Part shown: piece after piece, positions 22,234 to 34,257 of the stretch
How positions within the stretch are numbered: the stretch's first letter is position 1
How the letters are laid out: each line of letters opens with the position of its first letter
Source: Cladopsammia gracilis
Taxonomy: Eukaryota > Cnidaria > Anthozoa > Scleractinia > Dendrophylliidae
DNA: 64,000 nt
Direction of reading: 5' to 3'
NCBI GenBank assembly: GCA_022457155.1
Contig: JAJGOT010000339.1
Location: forward strand, 1-64,000
Notes under the pieces: model-generated
Database searches by the model: none
What the model saw: only the letters and a program-made list of their open reading frames with translations
Told to the model about the DNA's origin: nothing
Program-made: the position numbers and the translations under genes

Positions 22234-23292
22234 CCGATTGCGCTGAGCACCTTTTGAGCACTTTTGAGTTTGGAGCACTATCTTGCATTTTGAGCACCCT
22301 TGAGCACTTTTTAGCACTTTGGGCAACATTTGAGCAATATTCCGCACTTCGAGCAAATTACGAGCAACATATGTCTTCTAAAACATTTTAAAGAAAAAAC
22401 CGTGTGTGTCGCTCGCAACGAGAATCGTGTTCCAAGTCATAAATTTGAATAACTAATAATGTTGTCAAGAATAAAGCACGTTACAGACGAGCAAGTTTTC
22501 TATGACAAGTGTACGTGATAAGTTTTACAAATTTTATTTGCTCGTGTGCACCATTTTATTCGTTGATCATAGCTTTCATGTATTTAACAAGGGAGAAAAG
22601 GCAAGGTGCTTGCTTATGGTCTTGGTTTCGCTTTGCTTGTGCAATATGAGTACTCGAAGAGACACATGAATTGCAGGTGGTGGGTTCGCCCTTGGGCAAC
22701 GCAAACACGTCGTAAGTCTCAAGGTTTTACAAACAATTTAGTTAAGGAACTAAGAGAAACAGATAAGGAAAGTTTCGGAAAGTTTTCACGACTTTTTTCG
22801 GTTAGTGCTAACTAAGTTACAACAACGATGTTGCACGAAAACTCAAAATAGACAGAAGTAAGAGTCTTCAAATTTTATTATGCATGTAGCTTGCGTGGCA
22901 GGCGTTCTAAGGGGAAGGGGAAGGGGAAGGGGGAAAATTCGGGCGCGCGAGAACGCGAAGGGCGCGCGAGGGAGTGGGGAAGGGACTTAGAACGCCTGCC
23001 ACGCAGGCTATTATGCATGCGATAAAGCATTGTTACGTCCGTCGTTCCATGTGAAGTAACTTGGAAAATATTATTGTTCTGTATTCTATCAACCTTTCGT
23101 AACAACCTGTCGAGAAACACAGCGCAAAATAGATTGCAAGGTTAATTTATACTTCGGCAAAAATTGACATATTTAGCAAAAGCTTGGAGGTAACTGTTCA
23201 CAATTTTTAGCACTTTTTGAGGACTATTTTGACATTTTGAGCACTTTTTAAGCACTTTTTGGCCATTTTTAGGATTTTATCAGCGCAATCGG
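22234..23292. mobile_element. DNA transposon with GAGCACTTTT subterminal array, 1.06 kb
   Basis: The ends CCGATTGCGCTGA and TCAGCGCAATCGG are inverted. Inside each end, GAGCACTTTT-like motifs are repeated: roughly eight at 22245-22365 and four at 23205-23265. The interior has no recognisable transposase. A second MITE is nested inside (22887-23009). Confidence 0.7.
22887..23009. mobile_element. Nested MITE (GCGTGGCAGGCGTTCTAAG ends), 10-bp target duplication
   Basis: AGCTTGCGTGGCAGGCGTTC and GAACGCCTGCCACGCAGGCT are inverted ends. ATTATGCATG flanks both sides (22877-22886 and 23010-23019). The interior is purine-rich GGGGAAGGGGAAGG. Confidence 0.8.
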
Positions 23293-23919
23293 AAAAGGCC
23301 TAATCAGAAGTATTAACATACTGTTGGAGGGTTTACACCGTGAAATAAAAAAAAAAGTCGCTTCAATTTTCAGGTCAAATTGTCCAAAAAAGTTGTTCAT
23401 TTAATAGAGTATAATTTATGATAAAATTGAAAGCGAAAATGTTTTTTGATGACTTAGCATTCAATTTTATCATGAAATTCATTTAATAAGCAAAATGAAC
23501 TCTCTAGCGCATGGTTTAACAACTACTACAATACATTGAAATACAATAACTTTATTTATACAGGATAGAAATAAATTGAAAGCGATGCCGCTTGTGGGGT
23601 CGTGTTAAAAGTCTGCTATTTACAATAAAATACTGCTAATCTAACTAAAATTACTAAAATTATAATTAAAATTCAGACATTAAAATATTAAAAATTCGCA
23701 CCCTAAATCACTAAATAAATATATTAATAATTAAATATAATGTCCCATAATGGGAATTTTAATTCCCAACTAACGACATATTTATTACTATTCTAACTAA
23801 AATTTAATGGATGATTAATATTGAAACCACTGCCAGTACGATGCATTGTCTGAGGCGAAGAGCTAAAGCTCAAACTGTATACAAAGCTTTTGATTTCTTT
23901 GCCATTATGGAGTGTATAA

Positions 23920-24462
23920 AGGACGTTCGCGCTAATTGTTTATGGACATCCTTACTGCGCACGCAACGCACCGGGCGCGCAAGAAAAGAAATCTATAAAG
24001 CGTTTGAAGGGCTGGTGGCCGTTACGTTAACTTTCCTTAGATTATAACACTTGGATGGATGGTGACCCCCAATTTTTTTTTGATACATAATTTTCTTTGC
24101 CAATTCTCGACAGATTGTGAAAAAATGTACAAAAAATAATGTAAGAAGTTTAAATTTTTTCCATTTTTCTACCTGCGCGACATCGAATCCTGCCAACTTG
24201 CGGCTGACAGCGTTTGCAACTGCTGTCGTTTAATTAAAGATTAGATTTCCTTTAAGGGACGTCACCAGTTGAATGAATTTGCTTAACAGACCTACTCGCA
24301 TAAAATTTGGGAAAGAAAGTTGTATTTTAGAGATTCATTTGTAATATTTTTAGACTAAAAGACATTGGGGTCATATCCAGTAAGGAAGACCAATGTTTCA
24401 AAATTAGGATCGCCTTTCAGATATCTTATCTCGGAAACGAAGTCTGTGATCCCCCATTTTTA
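23920..24462. repeat. Dispersed repeat, copy 1
   Basis: About 540 bp aligned in the same orientation with 58087-58608. Shared blocks are GGGCGCGCAAGAAAAGAAATC, GATGG.GGTGACCCCCAATTTTTTTT, CCTGCCAACTTGCGGCTG, and TCGCCTTTCAGAT followed by ATCTC.GAAACGAAGTC. The family was not identified. Confidence 0.75.
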
Positions 24463-25397
24463 ACCCGTGAATACGCGCATGCGTAATGAACGGGTTATCG
24501 GTAACGGAGACAGACATGCAAATGAGCACTGACTCACTCACTCGCTGTCTCCTTCCATCAGCTGTAAACTTACTGACGCAATGCTTTGTTACGAATGCGT
24601 TTCGTAACAAGAACAGCGTGAATCCAGCGATAACAATAACTAATTTGTTGTAAACGAATATAAACAACAATAAGCTTAAAGATGTTTCGCATTTGTTGTC
24701 TTTAATGCAACATTAAAATCGATCTAAAAGGATTTTCCAATCGAGACACGCGTTTTGATGCGTATCTACCTTCAAATATTAAAATTTGACCTAATTGAAC
24801 ATGTGTTCCTTGATGTTTTGTGGTCTGGCGCCCGGACTCGCAGTCGGGAGGCAAGGACTGACCATCAATGCATCTAGCCGTCGGTCCCCTATGGGACTCA
24901 AAAGTACCGTTCAGTTACCCTTTACCCCAATGGCGGCCAGTAGTACCTAAACATGCTAAACCACACAAGGACGAAACACCTGTCCATGACTGCCACATTC
25001 TTGTGCCCAGAGCAGCCATCCATTAGGTCAGCGCCACGGATCAACCCTTTCACGATCAATCCAATCGTCACGGGTCGCAAAACACTCGTGATTCCCGGGA
25101 TAAAATGTCACGTGTGTGGTAAATTTGTTGTTGCTCCGAAAACTACATTCGCGGTAATAAACAGTTTTTTTAACACTTTTCTTTCTTTACCGCACCATTT
25201 TACCCCGCGATCCGCCATGATTAGACAACCATGTCTTGCCGATCTCTTTTGCTTGCGAACGCCCCTGACGTGCGAGAGCGATGATAAGCAGTTGCATTCG
25301 CAGGCCATAAATAGATCAACTGGCTGATAATTAGTGAATCCAAATGTCAACACAACTTTTTATTTATTAAAAAACATGTTGCACATGCAGAAAAAGT
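24463..25397. other. Gene-free stretch
   Basis: Open frames at 24953-25327 (+) and 25108-25353 (-) overlap and show no recognisable domains. No clear repeat ends. Confidence 0.4.
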
Positions 25398-25409
25398 GTC
25401 AGTAAATAA

Positions 25410-25544
25410 CTAAAATATAAGTACCATATTTTGTTGTTGAAATCCTTCCAGTGTTTCAAAAGGCTCTTCATCTGCTTCAACCTCCTCTTCTTCTATTTCG
25501 TCATCTTCCTCTTCCATTTCAGTCGCTTCCTCAAACGCAGCCGC
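25410..25544 (-). other. In-frame acidic ORF after the stop of the hypothetical gene
   Basis: After TAA (25545-25547) the same frame stays open for 44 codons to TAG (25410-25412). It encodes a strongly acidic segment (MEEEDDEIEEEEVEADEE) and a Gln-rich end. It may be the former C-terminus beyond a nonsense mutation, readthrough sequence, or chance low-complexity sequence. Confidence 0.35.
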
Positions 25545-26369
25545 TTATTCATCTTGCAGGGGGTACTCCTGCACCGCAGCGCCTCCCCGGCGACGGAAGT
25601 GGAAACCGAAGCAAGCAGTGAACCACCTCGCTCTTCGCTCGTCATGTATCACGTGACCTCCTGGAAGTGGAGGTGCCTCATCCACACCAAGCGGAGCTCG
25701 TCCTTTTCTAGGCGCTCCTGGATTGTACATTGGGTTTCCATGGTTATGATTCCCATAGTGATGCCTTGTAAGCTTGTGTAACAAATCTTACCGCGGCTTT
25801 TAGTCTATTTAGCGTCCCACTAGCTTAAGCTAATGTTGGCCAACCTGTGGCAGGGGCAGAGTGGGAGGTGGAGGAAGGGCTATATTAGCCCCATGAGCGG
25901 GAACTTCTTCATAAACGCCACCATTTGCAAATAAGACAGGCCCATTATTTTGTGCGCCATTTACATTTACATGCGGAACAGCTGGGAACTCCTGTTGTTG
26001 AATGAGAAAATGCTGAGGTGCTTCATCCTGTGGCCCTGCATTTGCTGGGTGACCATGTGCAGGTGGAGCGTGATGACAACTGCATGCATGCTGTCCATGT
26101 GGTGCGCCCTGTCCCAAATGAGCTTCACTGTGTTGTTCTAAATTTGCTCGGTGTGCTTGCAGCCAGGGAACAATAACAAAACTATTTTTGTTCTGCAAAT
26201 CATCTTGCACATCCTGTAGAACCATATCTAATTGGTCTTTATCCTCTATCTCGAAACGATCTACGACTGGTTCATTTTCGAAGTCTTCTTCTTCGTCGTC
26301 ATATTCGTGTTTGTTAGGAGGGCTCTTGTCCTCTTCAAAGACGACCTTTTGCAGATTTTCATCGTTTCG
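25545..26369 (-). CDS. Hypothetical two-exon protein, acidic then Pro/His-rich
   Basis: On the minus strand an open frame runs from about 26369 to a donor ending in CCACAG at about 25844 (GTTGGC follows). It continues after an ACACAAG acceptor near 25772 to TAA at 25545-25547. The joint is phase 0 on both sides, which supports splicing. The first part has an acidic stretch (YDDEEEDFENEPVVDRFEIED), then a His/Pro/Ala-rich segment with CSCHH and a PPPP run. The second has a GVDEAPPLPGGHVIHDERRARW segment and an FRRRGG basic end. No Met precedes the acidic part; a TGA closes the frame upstream, so the 5' exon is unknown. I do not recognise the family. It could be a host gene or part of a transposon. 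Confidence 0.4.
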
Positions 26370-26499
26370 TCATTACATTGCATGGGTTCCCTATATTCCT
26401 GGTGATGTTGTGGGTCACTCGATCGCGTCGTTGTGGCCATCAAATGTACCAAGAGCCTGTACAGGGCCTGGCGGAATGTCTTGCAGATATGGACGAAAA

Positions 26500-26845
26500 G
26501 TTGACTTTGATCACCTTTGATCTCAATCAAAGGTGTAGCAAAGTTGCACGACACAGGCATGAAATATGACTAAATCAAAGGTTTTATAGCAGTTTTGACA
26601 TTGCTTTTGATACACCGTTGTCGCAAGTCAAAAGTAATACACATTTGATGCAAGTCACAGGCGAATCAAAGATACCTTGGAACAAGTCAAAGCGATATTT
26701 GACAGCACCTTTACTTTGCCTTTGATAAGCGTCAAATGTGTAATACCTTTGACTTTAATCAAAGACGGTCTTTGCCACCTTTGACACCGTGGCAAAGATT
26801 TGGCAAAAACGGCCTTTGCCACCTTTGACATATGTCAAAGGCGTG
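26500..26845. repeat. Dense CTTTGA/TCAAAG motif cluster
   Basis: About a dozen copies of CTTTGA or its complement lie within 345 bp, in both orientations and embedded in CACCTTTGAC or AATCAAAGG. Chance expectation for a six-base motif on both strands is well below one. The ends of a host element were not resolved. About half match the TCF/LEF-type core CTTTGAT. Confidence 0.75.
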
Positions 26846-27790
26846 TGGTAAAGGAAATCACTGCTTCGTGCAGTTTTTTAATTTCGTCCCACCGATCCTT
26901 CGTCTATTATCACCTCTCTTACTACAAGGCCATCTGCGCTCCTGTGACCACTTTCCAATTATAATTCAGGAATACTACGTCACCCCGCAGTCTTTCTTCG
27001 TTCTTTGCTTCATGCATTTTATTAACCTTTTTCATGATGACAGTATCGTCTTCCCCAGGCTGGACGACATCACTCGTGTTTATTGGGCCTTTATTGATTA
27101 AGGACCTTTTCACTTCAGTGATCTGCGCATGCGTAGCATCATTTTCTACACAGTTAATCGCCGGCTTTTCCTTGCTTTGAAGGCTGCAGATGGCACCTTT
27201 CTACTGACGCATACATTCTGCAAGAATTGTAACATTAGCGTTACTACACAGAGCCAAGCACCTTTGACGCTATTGAGTCCTAGAGTAGTGGTGCATTGAT
27301 GCAGATTCCCTGGGGTTTAAATAGAATTCCCTGGGGTGCGTGACTCTGGCGCTTCATTCCCCTGGTGTTATTGCCGCCTGACGCACAACTCTTGTGTTTA
27401 CTGCTTCCTGGACCATTACCATAAGGGCACGGCTTCTGTTGATGTTGGTGGTGGTGATGTTGGACGTGGCGAATACCCAACAAGGCATAGCTCCACGCTC
27501 TTGGCATGGTAGCAGCTCTCTCCTCCGCAGAGGCTCCTGTCAGTAAAGAACAGTAAAATATAAAATGGGAGCGCGGGGAACGATGGGAAGAGCTAAAGAG
27601 TTCCCCGCGCGCTTTACTTTTTACCTCTACCCAGCCTCCGCGCGTTTTTTTGCCAAGCGTGGAGCGTGACTGGGAGGCCTCTGCGTAGGAGAGAGTGGTA
27701 GCAGAGCGATCTTCCCTCTTGACCTTGAATTCGTGTCCAATATTCTAATCATCGCCACAAAACCGACTTCATCTATTTTCCGACTGTTTC
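26846..27790. other. Gene-free stretch
   Basis: No recognisable gene. The minus-strand frame at 27280-27507 is His-rich (HHHHQHQQ) from a repetitive GTGGTGATG stretch and is not supported as coding. Confidence 0.35.
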
Positions 27791-27796
27791 TACCGA

Positions 27797-28870
27797 TTAT
27801 AGTCATTCTCCAATTACACCTTACCCTGGGTGCCAGAGGTACTCTCGCGGCACGCTTTCGTGAGAATTGTCGGCCGAAGGCCGACAGACCGGCTGCGGCG
27901 AAAATATAAGAGACATAGGAGGCGTGTAATATGAGAGAGATGAGAGCGGGGGAAAAGTCTCTGGCACCCAGGGTAATATAAAAGACATAAGAGGCGTGTA
28001 ATATGAGAGATGAGAGCGCGAGAAAAGCCTCTGTTACCCAGGGTAATATAAGAGACATAAGAGGCGTGTAATATGAGAGAGATGAGAGCGCGAGAAAAGC
28101 CTCTGGCACCCAGGGTAATATAAGAGACATAAGAGGTGTGTAATATGAGAGAGATGAGAGCACGAGAAAAGCCTCTGTTACCCAGGGTAATATAAAAGAC
28201 ATAAGAGGCGTGTAATATGAGAGAGATGAGAGCGCGAGAAAAGCCTCTGGCACCCAGGGTAATATAAGAGACATAAGAGGTGTGTAATATGAGAGAGATG
28301 AGAGCACGAGAAAAGCCTCTGGTACCCAGGGTAATATAAGAGACATAAGAGGTGTGTAATATGAGAGAGATGAGAGCACGAGAAAAGCCTCTGGCACCCA
28401 GGGTAATATAAGAGACATAAGAGGCGTGTAATATGAGAGAGATGAGAGCACGAGAAAAGCCTCTGGCACCCAGGGTAATATAAGAGACATAAGAGGCGTG
28501 TAATATGAGAGAGATGAGAGCGCGAGAAAAGCCTCTGGTACCCAGGGTAATATAAGAGACATAAGAGGCGTGTAATATGAGAGAGATGAGAGCGAGAGAA
28601 AAGCCTCTGTTATCCAGGGTAATATAAGAGACATAAGAGGTGTGTAATATGAGAGAGATGAGAGCGCGAGAGCCTCTGTTACCCAGGGTAATATAAGAGA
28701 CATAAGAGGCGTGTAATATGAGAGAGATGAGAGCGCGAGAAAAGTCTCTGTTACCCAGGGTAATATAAGAGACATAAGAGGCGTGTAATATGAGAGAGAT
28801 GAGAGCGCGAGACAAGCCTCTGGCACCCAGGGTAATTACACCTAGGGTGCAATTGGAAAATGACTATATC
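27797..28870. mobile_element. TIR element enclosing a 72-bp minisatellite
   Basis: The flanks TATAGTCATTCTCCAATTACACC (27797) and GGGTGCAATTGGAAAATGACTATA (ending about 28870) are inverted. Between them a 72-bp unit (GGGTAATATAAGAGACATAAGAGG, then GTGTAATATGAGAG, then AAGCCTCTGGCACCCA) is repeated about 13 times (27890-28836). The left side also has a short unique segment with GTCGGCCGAAGGCCGAC. As 72 is divisible by three, long repetitive frames stay open on the minus strand; they are not taken as genes. Confidence 0.8.
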
Positions 28871-29327
28871 AGTCCATGAGCTGTGTAAATACCATTCCCC
28901 CTGCAGTACGCAATTTGTTCTGCGATATCGGAGCACACGGACCCATTAGGTTTGAACACATTACTAACTGTTGCAGCTCGCCATACTTGCATTAGTTGCT
29001 CCTGAAAGGCTTCTTACTCGTATCCTTATTGGAGATTGTCCGTTGCCTTGGTAACCTAGCCTGCTTTAAACTGACATTCCTGTCACATCAGTTGTTAGAA
29101 ATGTGTGAGCCATCAGGCTACGCTTGTCTTTTATGTTGGTATTTGGACCACGGTAGCCTTGACGACTTTAATGCTACAGAAAACAAAACAATAAAAATTA
29201 GCTAAATAAAGTTATTAATCCAGACCCAACAAAAACGTTTTACAGATCACATCAATCTTTCAGTTGACTTTATTTGCCGCCTCACTGCTGGAGCCTCAGC
29301 TGAAACATGTGTGCAATTGTTCTTTTA
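28871..29327. other. Gene-free stretch
   Basis: No gene or clear repeat structure was seen. Confidence 0.4.
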
Positions 29328-29510
29328 GTCTAGGAGCCAAGTCTGAAAAGAGGCCTAGAAAATAAATTTCGTTGCACCCCTGTGCTATACTTGTCTGAAT
29401 AGCAAAAAATGATAGAACATTATGTAAGGAATATAGAATGACATCTTTTATTGATAGGCCAGCGGGGCATCACCCCGATATCAGGCATTTTTTTACCGGG
29501 TACCTTTTCG
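29328..29510. repeat. Dispersed repeat, inverted relative to 40213-40420
   Basis: CTAGGAGCCAAG, TTCGTTGCACCCC, TGTCTGAATAGCA, TAGGCCAGCGGG.CATCACC and ACCGGGTACCTTTT all recur as the reverse complement at 40213-40420, where the poly-C position is expanded to G21 on the + strand. Confidence 0.75.
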
Positions 29511-31059
29511 CCACACTTCGCTCGAATTACTTGGGCGGAGAGCCCAAGTTATAAAATGCAGTTTGGTAGTGCACGAATTTGCAATTGGGCTCTAATGCGC
29601 GTGCGTCAAACTCAGTCAAGCGTAACGAGGAGAAGAATACTGGTCAGCTGACGTCTCGGCTAGCTTCAACGCTTTCTTGATAGGCTCGCCGGCGAAAATT
29701 AAATTCTAGTGGCAGATAAATTCTAATATCTCGATCGCTTACTCTTTAGCTGTTATTCAGTCTTTAATTCAATTGAATCAATGGAATATTATTCGAGTTA
29801 TGAATTCTCAAAGGTACATGTACATATTTAGACTCTTTAGAATGGAACGGTCCGATTTACGACAATTTCCCATCCGTGCGCTAAAACGGGCGGACAAATC
29901 GTCACTTATATAAAATCGTCCATTACAAAAATACAGTTTCAAACGACTAGTTCTTCTAGATATAACAATAAAATAACTTTCGCACTACATCGAGAAAGGT
30001 GCAACAAGAAAGAACGATTTCTTCACAGCAGATTTTGATCACGTGCTAGGCAACGAGATCTGCCAACGGATCGAATTTCATTTGAACGCCTGAACAATTA
30101 TTTTGAACGGCTTGCAGTGAACGGCCGAAACAGAACAAAAATTTCGAACGTCTGGCTGTGAACGGCTATGGAAAAATTTCGAGTGGAGTGAGTTTTCAGT
30201 CAGAAAGCGAACGAAACCAAAATAGGTCACTTTATGTAAACAAGGGCCCCAAGTGCCAGCGTCACGCAAAATTCATGTTTAAAATTCTTTCTGAACTTCA
30301 TGTTTACCAATTGTGAAGATAAATCTTGAATGAAACTAAATATAATAATCGAAGTCATAAAGCGGGGAAAGGTACGTAGCAGAAAAGACAGTAAACAAAT
30401 TTTGTTGTAGTTGTCAGGAAAGGGTAATTTAAAAACCTGAATACAGAAATATGCACTGCCATGAATTCTCTGTTTTCCTTGCAGTTTCACTGGCCACAAT
30501 TTCTACAAGCGTTAAATATAATCCTTGCACCCGCACTTCACGTAAGTCTTCACGTGTTCCACTTTACAAATGTGCACCAACAGTCAACGACATACAAGAC
30601 TATCCCAATACTCAGTGCACTCCCTATGATCAAACCCTAAACTGACGTGCATGAAGATTTTCCAAGATATTTTCATTCCAATACACCTAATACAACGGCG
30701 CCCAAGTATACGCTCCCACAGCGTCTTGTTAATATACAATTTTGAATTTTACAATGGAGTTTCAAATAATTGTAAAGTGTACAATATTGGTCCAAATAAG
30801 CCAAACTTGGACATAACATCAAACATACGTCATTCTTTGATTTATGAGTGTTTTGGACTGTATCCTTTGAAACTGTTCCTAGGAGACTGGAGATTATTCC
30901 AGTGGATAGAGTTACTGCAATTTTCTAGGCTTCAAATGGAAAGACGTACGGATTTGTTTCTCATTTTGTCAACTGAAATGTCCTTTTTAATTGTTTTCAA
31001 GCTTCAAATCCCTAAGAACTTTTCAAGACACACCACTGTTGATTTTTAGTTCCTGTTTT
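29511..31059. other. Gene-free stretch
   Basis: Short frames only (for example 30651-31049 +). A TTGAACGGCTTGCAGTGAACGGCC-like short internal repetition occurs at 30090-30175. No gene recognised. Confidence 0.4.
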
Positions 31060-32092
31060 GGTCACACCACAGGCGACCACCCGATGTTTGTGTGTGTTGC
31101 GTGATATCGTTCAATGGCGGTTACAAAAGAAATATGGGTTAACATAAATAACTTGGCCGCGATTTGCTCTGAATACTAAGTTTATGCTATATGTTCAATA
31201 AAAGTTTAGATGAAATGTTAAATGAGTCTTGTGTGTTATTTTTTGCCCGTTCTGAGCCGTTTAAGGTGTCATTTCGCGAGATAATTTATCGAACCCCAAG
31301 AGTAAGAAGAGAAAGAGAGACAAGGCAGGCAACAAACCAGCCGGCGACCGCGACCTTGTCCACTTCAAGTGCGATCTGACGCTAAACCAGCACATTTCTC
31401 ACCTCGAAAACGCCGGCATCCGATTGAGCACAAATTTCTTCGTACTTGTGCCGAGCTTGAGCTTCATCCTTCCAGAATTTTTTGAGAAAAGCGAAGTCCA
31501 TTCGAATCTACCAATCTGCTTTTGAACCGCCAACGGCAGCGATGCGTTGCGTTGCGTTGATTGGTAGATTCGAATGGACTCGCATTCTTCAGATTCCTTT
31601 GGTCATGAATCTGGCACCGATCATATTGAGAAAGCAGTTTTTCGGACTTCAGGATCGCTTTTCTCAAAAAATTCTGGAAGGATGAAGCTCAAGCTCGGCA
31701 CAAGTACGAAGAAATTTGTGCTCAATCGGATGCCGGCGTTTTCGAGGTGAGAAATGTGCTGGTTTAGCGTCAGATCGCACTTGAAGTGGACAAGGTCGCG
31801 GTCGCCGGCTGGTTTGTTGCCTGCCTTGTCTCTCTTTCTCTTCTTACTCTTGGGGTTCGATAAATTATCTCGCGAAATGACACCTTAAACGGCTCAGAAC
31901 GGGCAAAAAATAACACACAAGACTCATTTAACATTTCATCTAAACTTTTATTGAACATATAGCATAAACTTAGTATTCAGAGCAAATCGCGGCCAAGTTA
32001 TTTATGTTAACCCATATTTCTTTTGTAACCGCCATTGAACGATATCACGCAACACACACAAACATCGGGTGGTCCGCCTGTGGTCACACATG
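31060..32092. mobile_element. Large palindromic foldback element, about 430-bp arms
   Basis: The left arm (about 31060-31489) and right arm (about 31659-32092) are near-identical reverse complements. The identical 62-residue frame occurs at 31191-31379 (+) and 31770-31958 (-). The 170-bp spacer holds its own small inverted repeat (AGTCCATTCGAATCTACCAATC at 31497 and its complement ending about 31580). The outer ends read CACAGGCGACCACCCGATG and its complement, similar to the CACAGGCGAACC start of the 20911 palindrome. No transposase. Confidence 0.85.
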
Positions 32093-32261
32093 AAAAGCAG
32101 AACTTCCCCGAAAAAATTGCAGTAACCACAGCTCCTCGGCAAGAGCAGGCAGAAACAATACAGATAGAAAGAATCAGCTTGACTATTTTTTGGTTTGAAT
32201 GCAATGCAATATCCTGTTTCCATAGTTTTTGCGTCGACGAAGGAGACGCTTCCTAATCTTG

Positions 32262-32528
32262 TCGGCTAGGCAGAACGAATCGAGAAAAGTGTCGGTACCA
32301 AATCTGCGCCATCTTGAAACGTCACAGTAGTATCCAGCATGCTTAGCGCGTCGTCTAAGGCGGAACGAATCGAGAAAAGTGTCTGTACCAAATCTGCGCC
32401 ATCTTGAAACGTCACAATAGTATCCAGCATGCTTAGCGCGTGGTCTAGGCGGAATGAATCGAGAAAAGTGTCGGTACCAAATCTGCGCCATCTTGAAACG
32501 TCACAATAGTATCCAGCATTCCTAGCGC
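32262..32528. repeat. Minisatellite, about 89-bp unit, three copies
   Basis: GGCGGAACGAATCGAGAAAAG, then TACCAAATCTGCGCCATC, then TATCCAGCATGCTTAGCGCG repeats three times with few differences. Confidence 0.85.
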
Positions 32529-34257
32529 GTGGAAATCAGGCATCATCCTGGGGAGCTATCACATGTGAATAATCTATTTGTCTTGATTTAGTTTCGGCTT
32601 TTTCCCGATTTTGGAATCGTACGGCTCAATACCAAGTAAGTTGTTGGGTCTCTTTGGAATCAAGCAAGAAGTTATTGGATTTTCCTCGCTACCGTTCTGG
32701 TATGTTGTGAATGTTCTATCTTGATTTTGCTGTGGTTCTCTGCCTGATTTGGGAAGCTTTCACCTAAATACCGACGTCGTTCTTCGCAATGTTCTACGGT
32801 ACGATGCAATTCGCTTATGTCTTGTAGCAATAATTCACTGACCGGCCGCGCCAGGCGAACGCAGATTAACTTTACAGTGCTCGAAATTGAGCCTGTATCG
32901 GGCGCATTTGCGACTATCGATTTCGCAGTTTTGTGACTAAAATTTGTCTAGCTAATAAAGGAATTATTTTCAACAGTCTTGTGTCTTACTTGCAACTGGT
33001 AGTTGTAATTTTATCCGAAAAATCCGCGAAATTCTCGTTGAATGTTGCGTGACTTAATCGGCGATTTCATGCTCCATTACATGTAACGCGGTGTCCAAGA
33101 AGTTTATCACGGGAGCACTTTTTCAGGCTTTCTCAGAAATTTCTCATTTCTGGTTCCGGTATTAGTACATGTACTGAAGAGTTTGATTTCAGAATCGAAG
33201 AAATAACTGAAATGAAATCAAGACAAATATACTATTTATATGTCGGAAAAGGAGTACACAGCACGGCAGGATTTTGCTCGATCCCACGGCGATAGCGTGA
33301 ATTTGTTTGATGTCGGCCCGACGTTTTTGCCTGCGTGACGTATCTCGCGACGTAGCCCTTTTAAACAGTGGGTGAATTAATTCATGAAACTGAGGTACTG
33401 GTCAAGACGAGGTGCCACGGGATATGGAGACGCACTATAATCTATGATTACTACTAGTCTTAAACTTGGAAGCGAATTAGAAATGCATTCAAATTCGGTT
33501 TAAATCTAAATCAATTGGTATTAAGTTCAGCTTCAGGTCCAGTCCAGCTTCAGCGTGAATTAATTTAGTCTATATGTACATCGTATAATATCCTCACTGC
33601 ATACTCATTACCTCATCGCGTAAGGCTAAGTTATGGGAAGGGTTCGCGACTGTTGAGGCAATAGGCATGCAACGAGGATAGGGCATAAAATGCTGTCAAC
33701 CGCCACCAGGGGAGGGGCGGGTCGCGAAATTTGGTCGTCGTCCCGGAGTACGGTTAAAATGACCACGTCTCAAGCGGGACGGCGGAATATGTAATCTAAG
33801 ACCGCAAAGCATCAACCTCGCAACGAGCGTGCGCGGGCACGGGGGAATCCGAAGACGCAATGAAAACTTCTACGATGAGCTAATTAATTATGCAGTGAGA
33901 ATACTTGTTAACTTTCTTCTTCTATTAACGTATTAATGCGCCATCATTCTTTCGACAAACAAACGTTTTACGCCCGGTTGTTTGTCGTCGACCGTTGTTT
34001 CTCATACAAAACTGAATTCAGGTCAACTCATTGTCTGCAGTTACTGTATTAAACAAATTAACTAGGAGTGGAAAGTCTGGGTTTTCACTAAACGGAGAGG
34101 ACTGAGCCAGTACGACGCGACGATAAGTATACAACACTGCATCATGCCACGATTGTTCGTTATTCAAAGACATCATGGACACCAGTACTGCATATGGAAT
34201 TATCGCGAAGCCATGACAGCAAAAGGGGTTGCGATGCGCTGTAATTTATGCCTAGCC
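32529..34257. other. Gene-free stretch
   Basis: No ORF with recognisable content and no clear repeat ends. Confidence 0.4.

Noticed and set aside
26261..26560. 99-codon minus-strand ORF overlapping the hypothetical gene
   Set aside because: It is in a different frame from the acidic ORF, has Lys/Thr-rich low complexity, and lacks a consistent splice link.
27627..28826. 399- and 333-codon open frames on the minus strand
   Set aside because: They are produced by a 72-bp tandem repeat whose length is a multiple of three; several frames stay open together, which argues against coding.
27890..28836. Regular direct repeats, considered as a CRISPR-like array
   Set aside because: Units are contiguous with no unique spacers, and the genome is eukaryotic. 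It is a minisatellite.
31191..31958. Identical 62-residue ORFs on both strands
   Set aside because: They are the two arms of a palindrome. No start context, domain or splice evidence supports translation.
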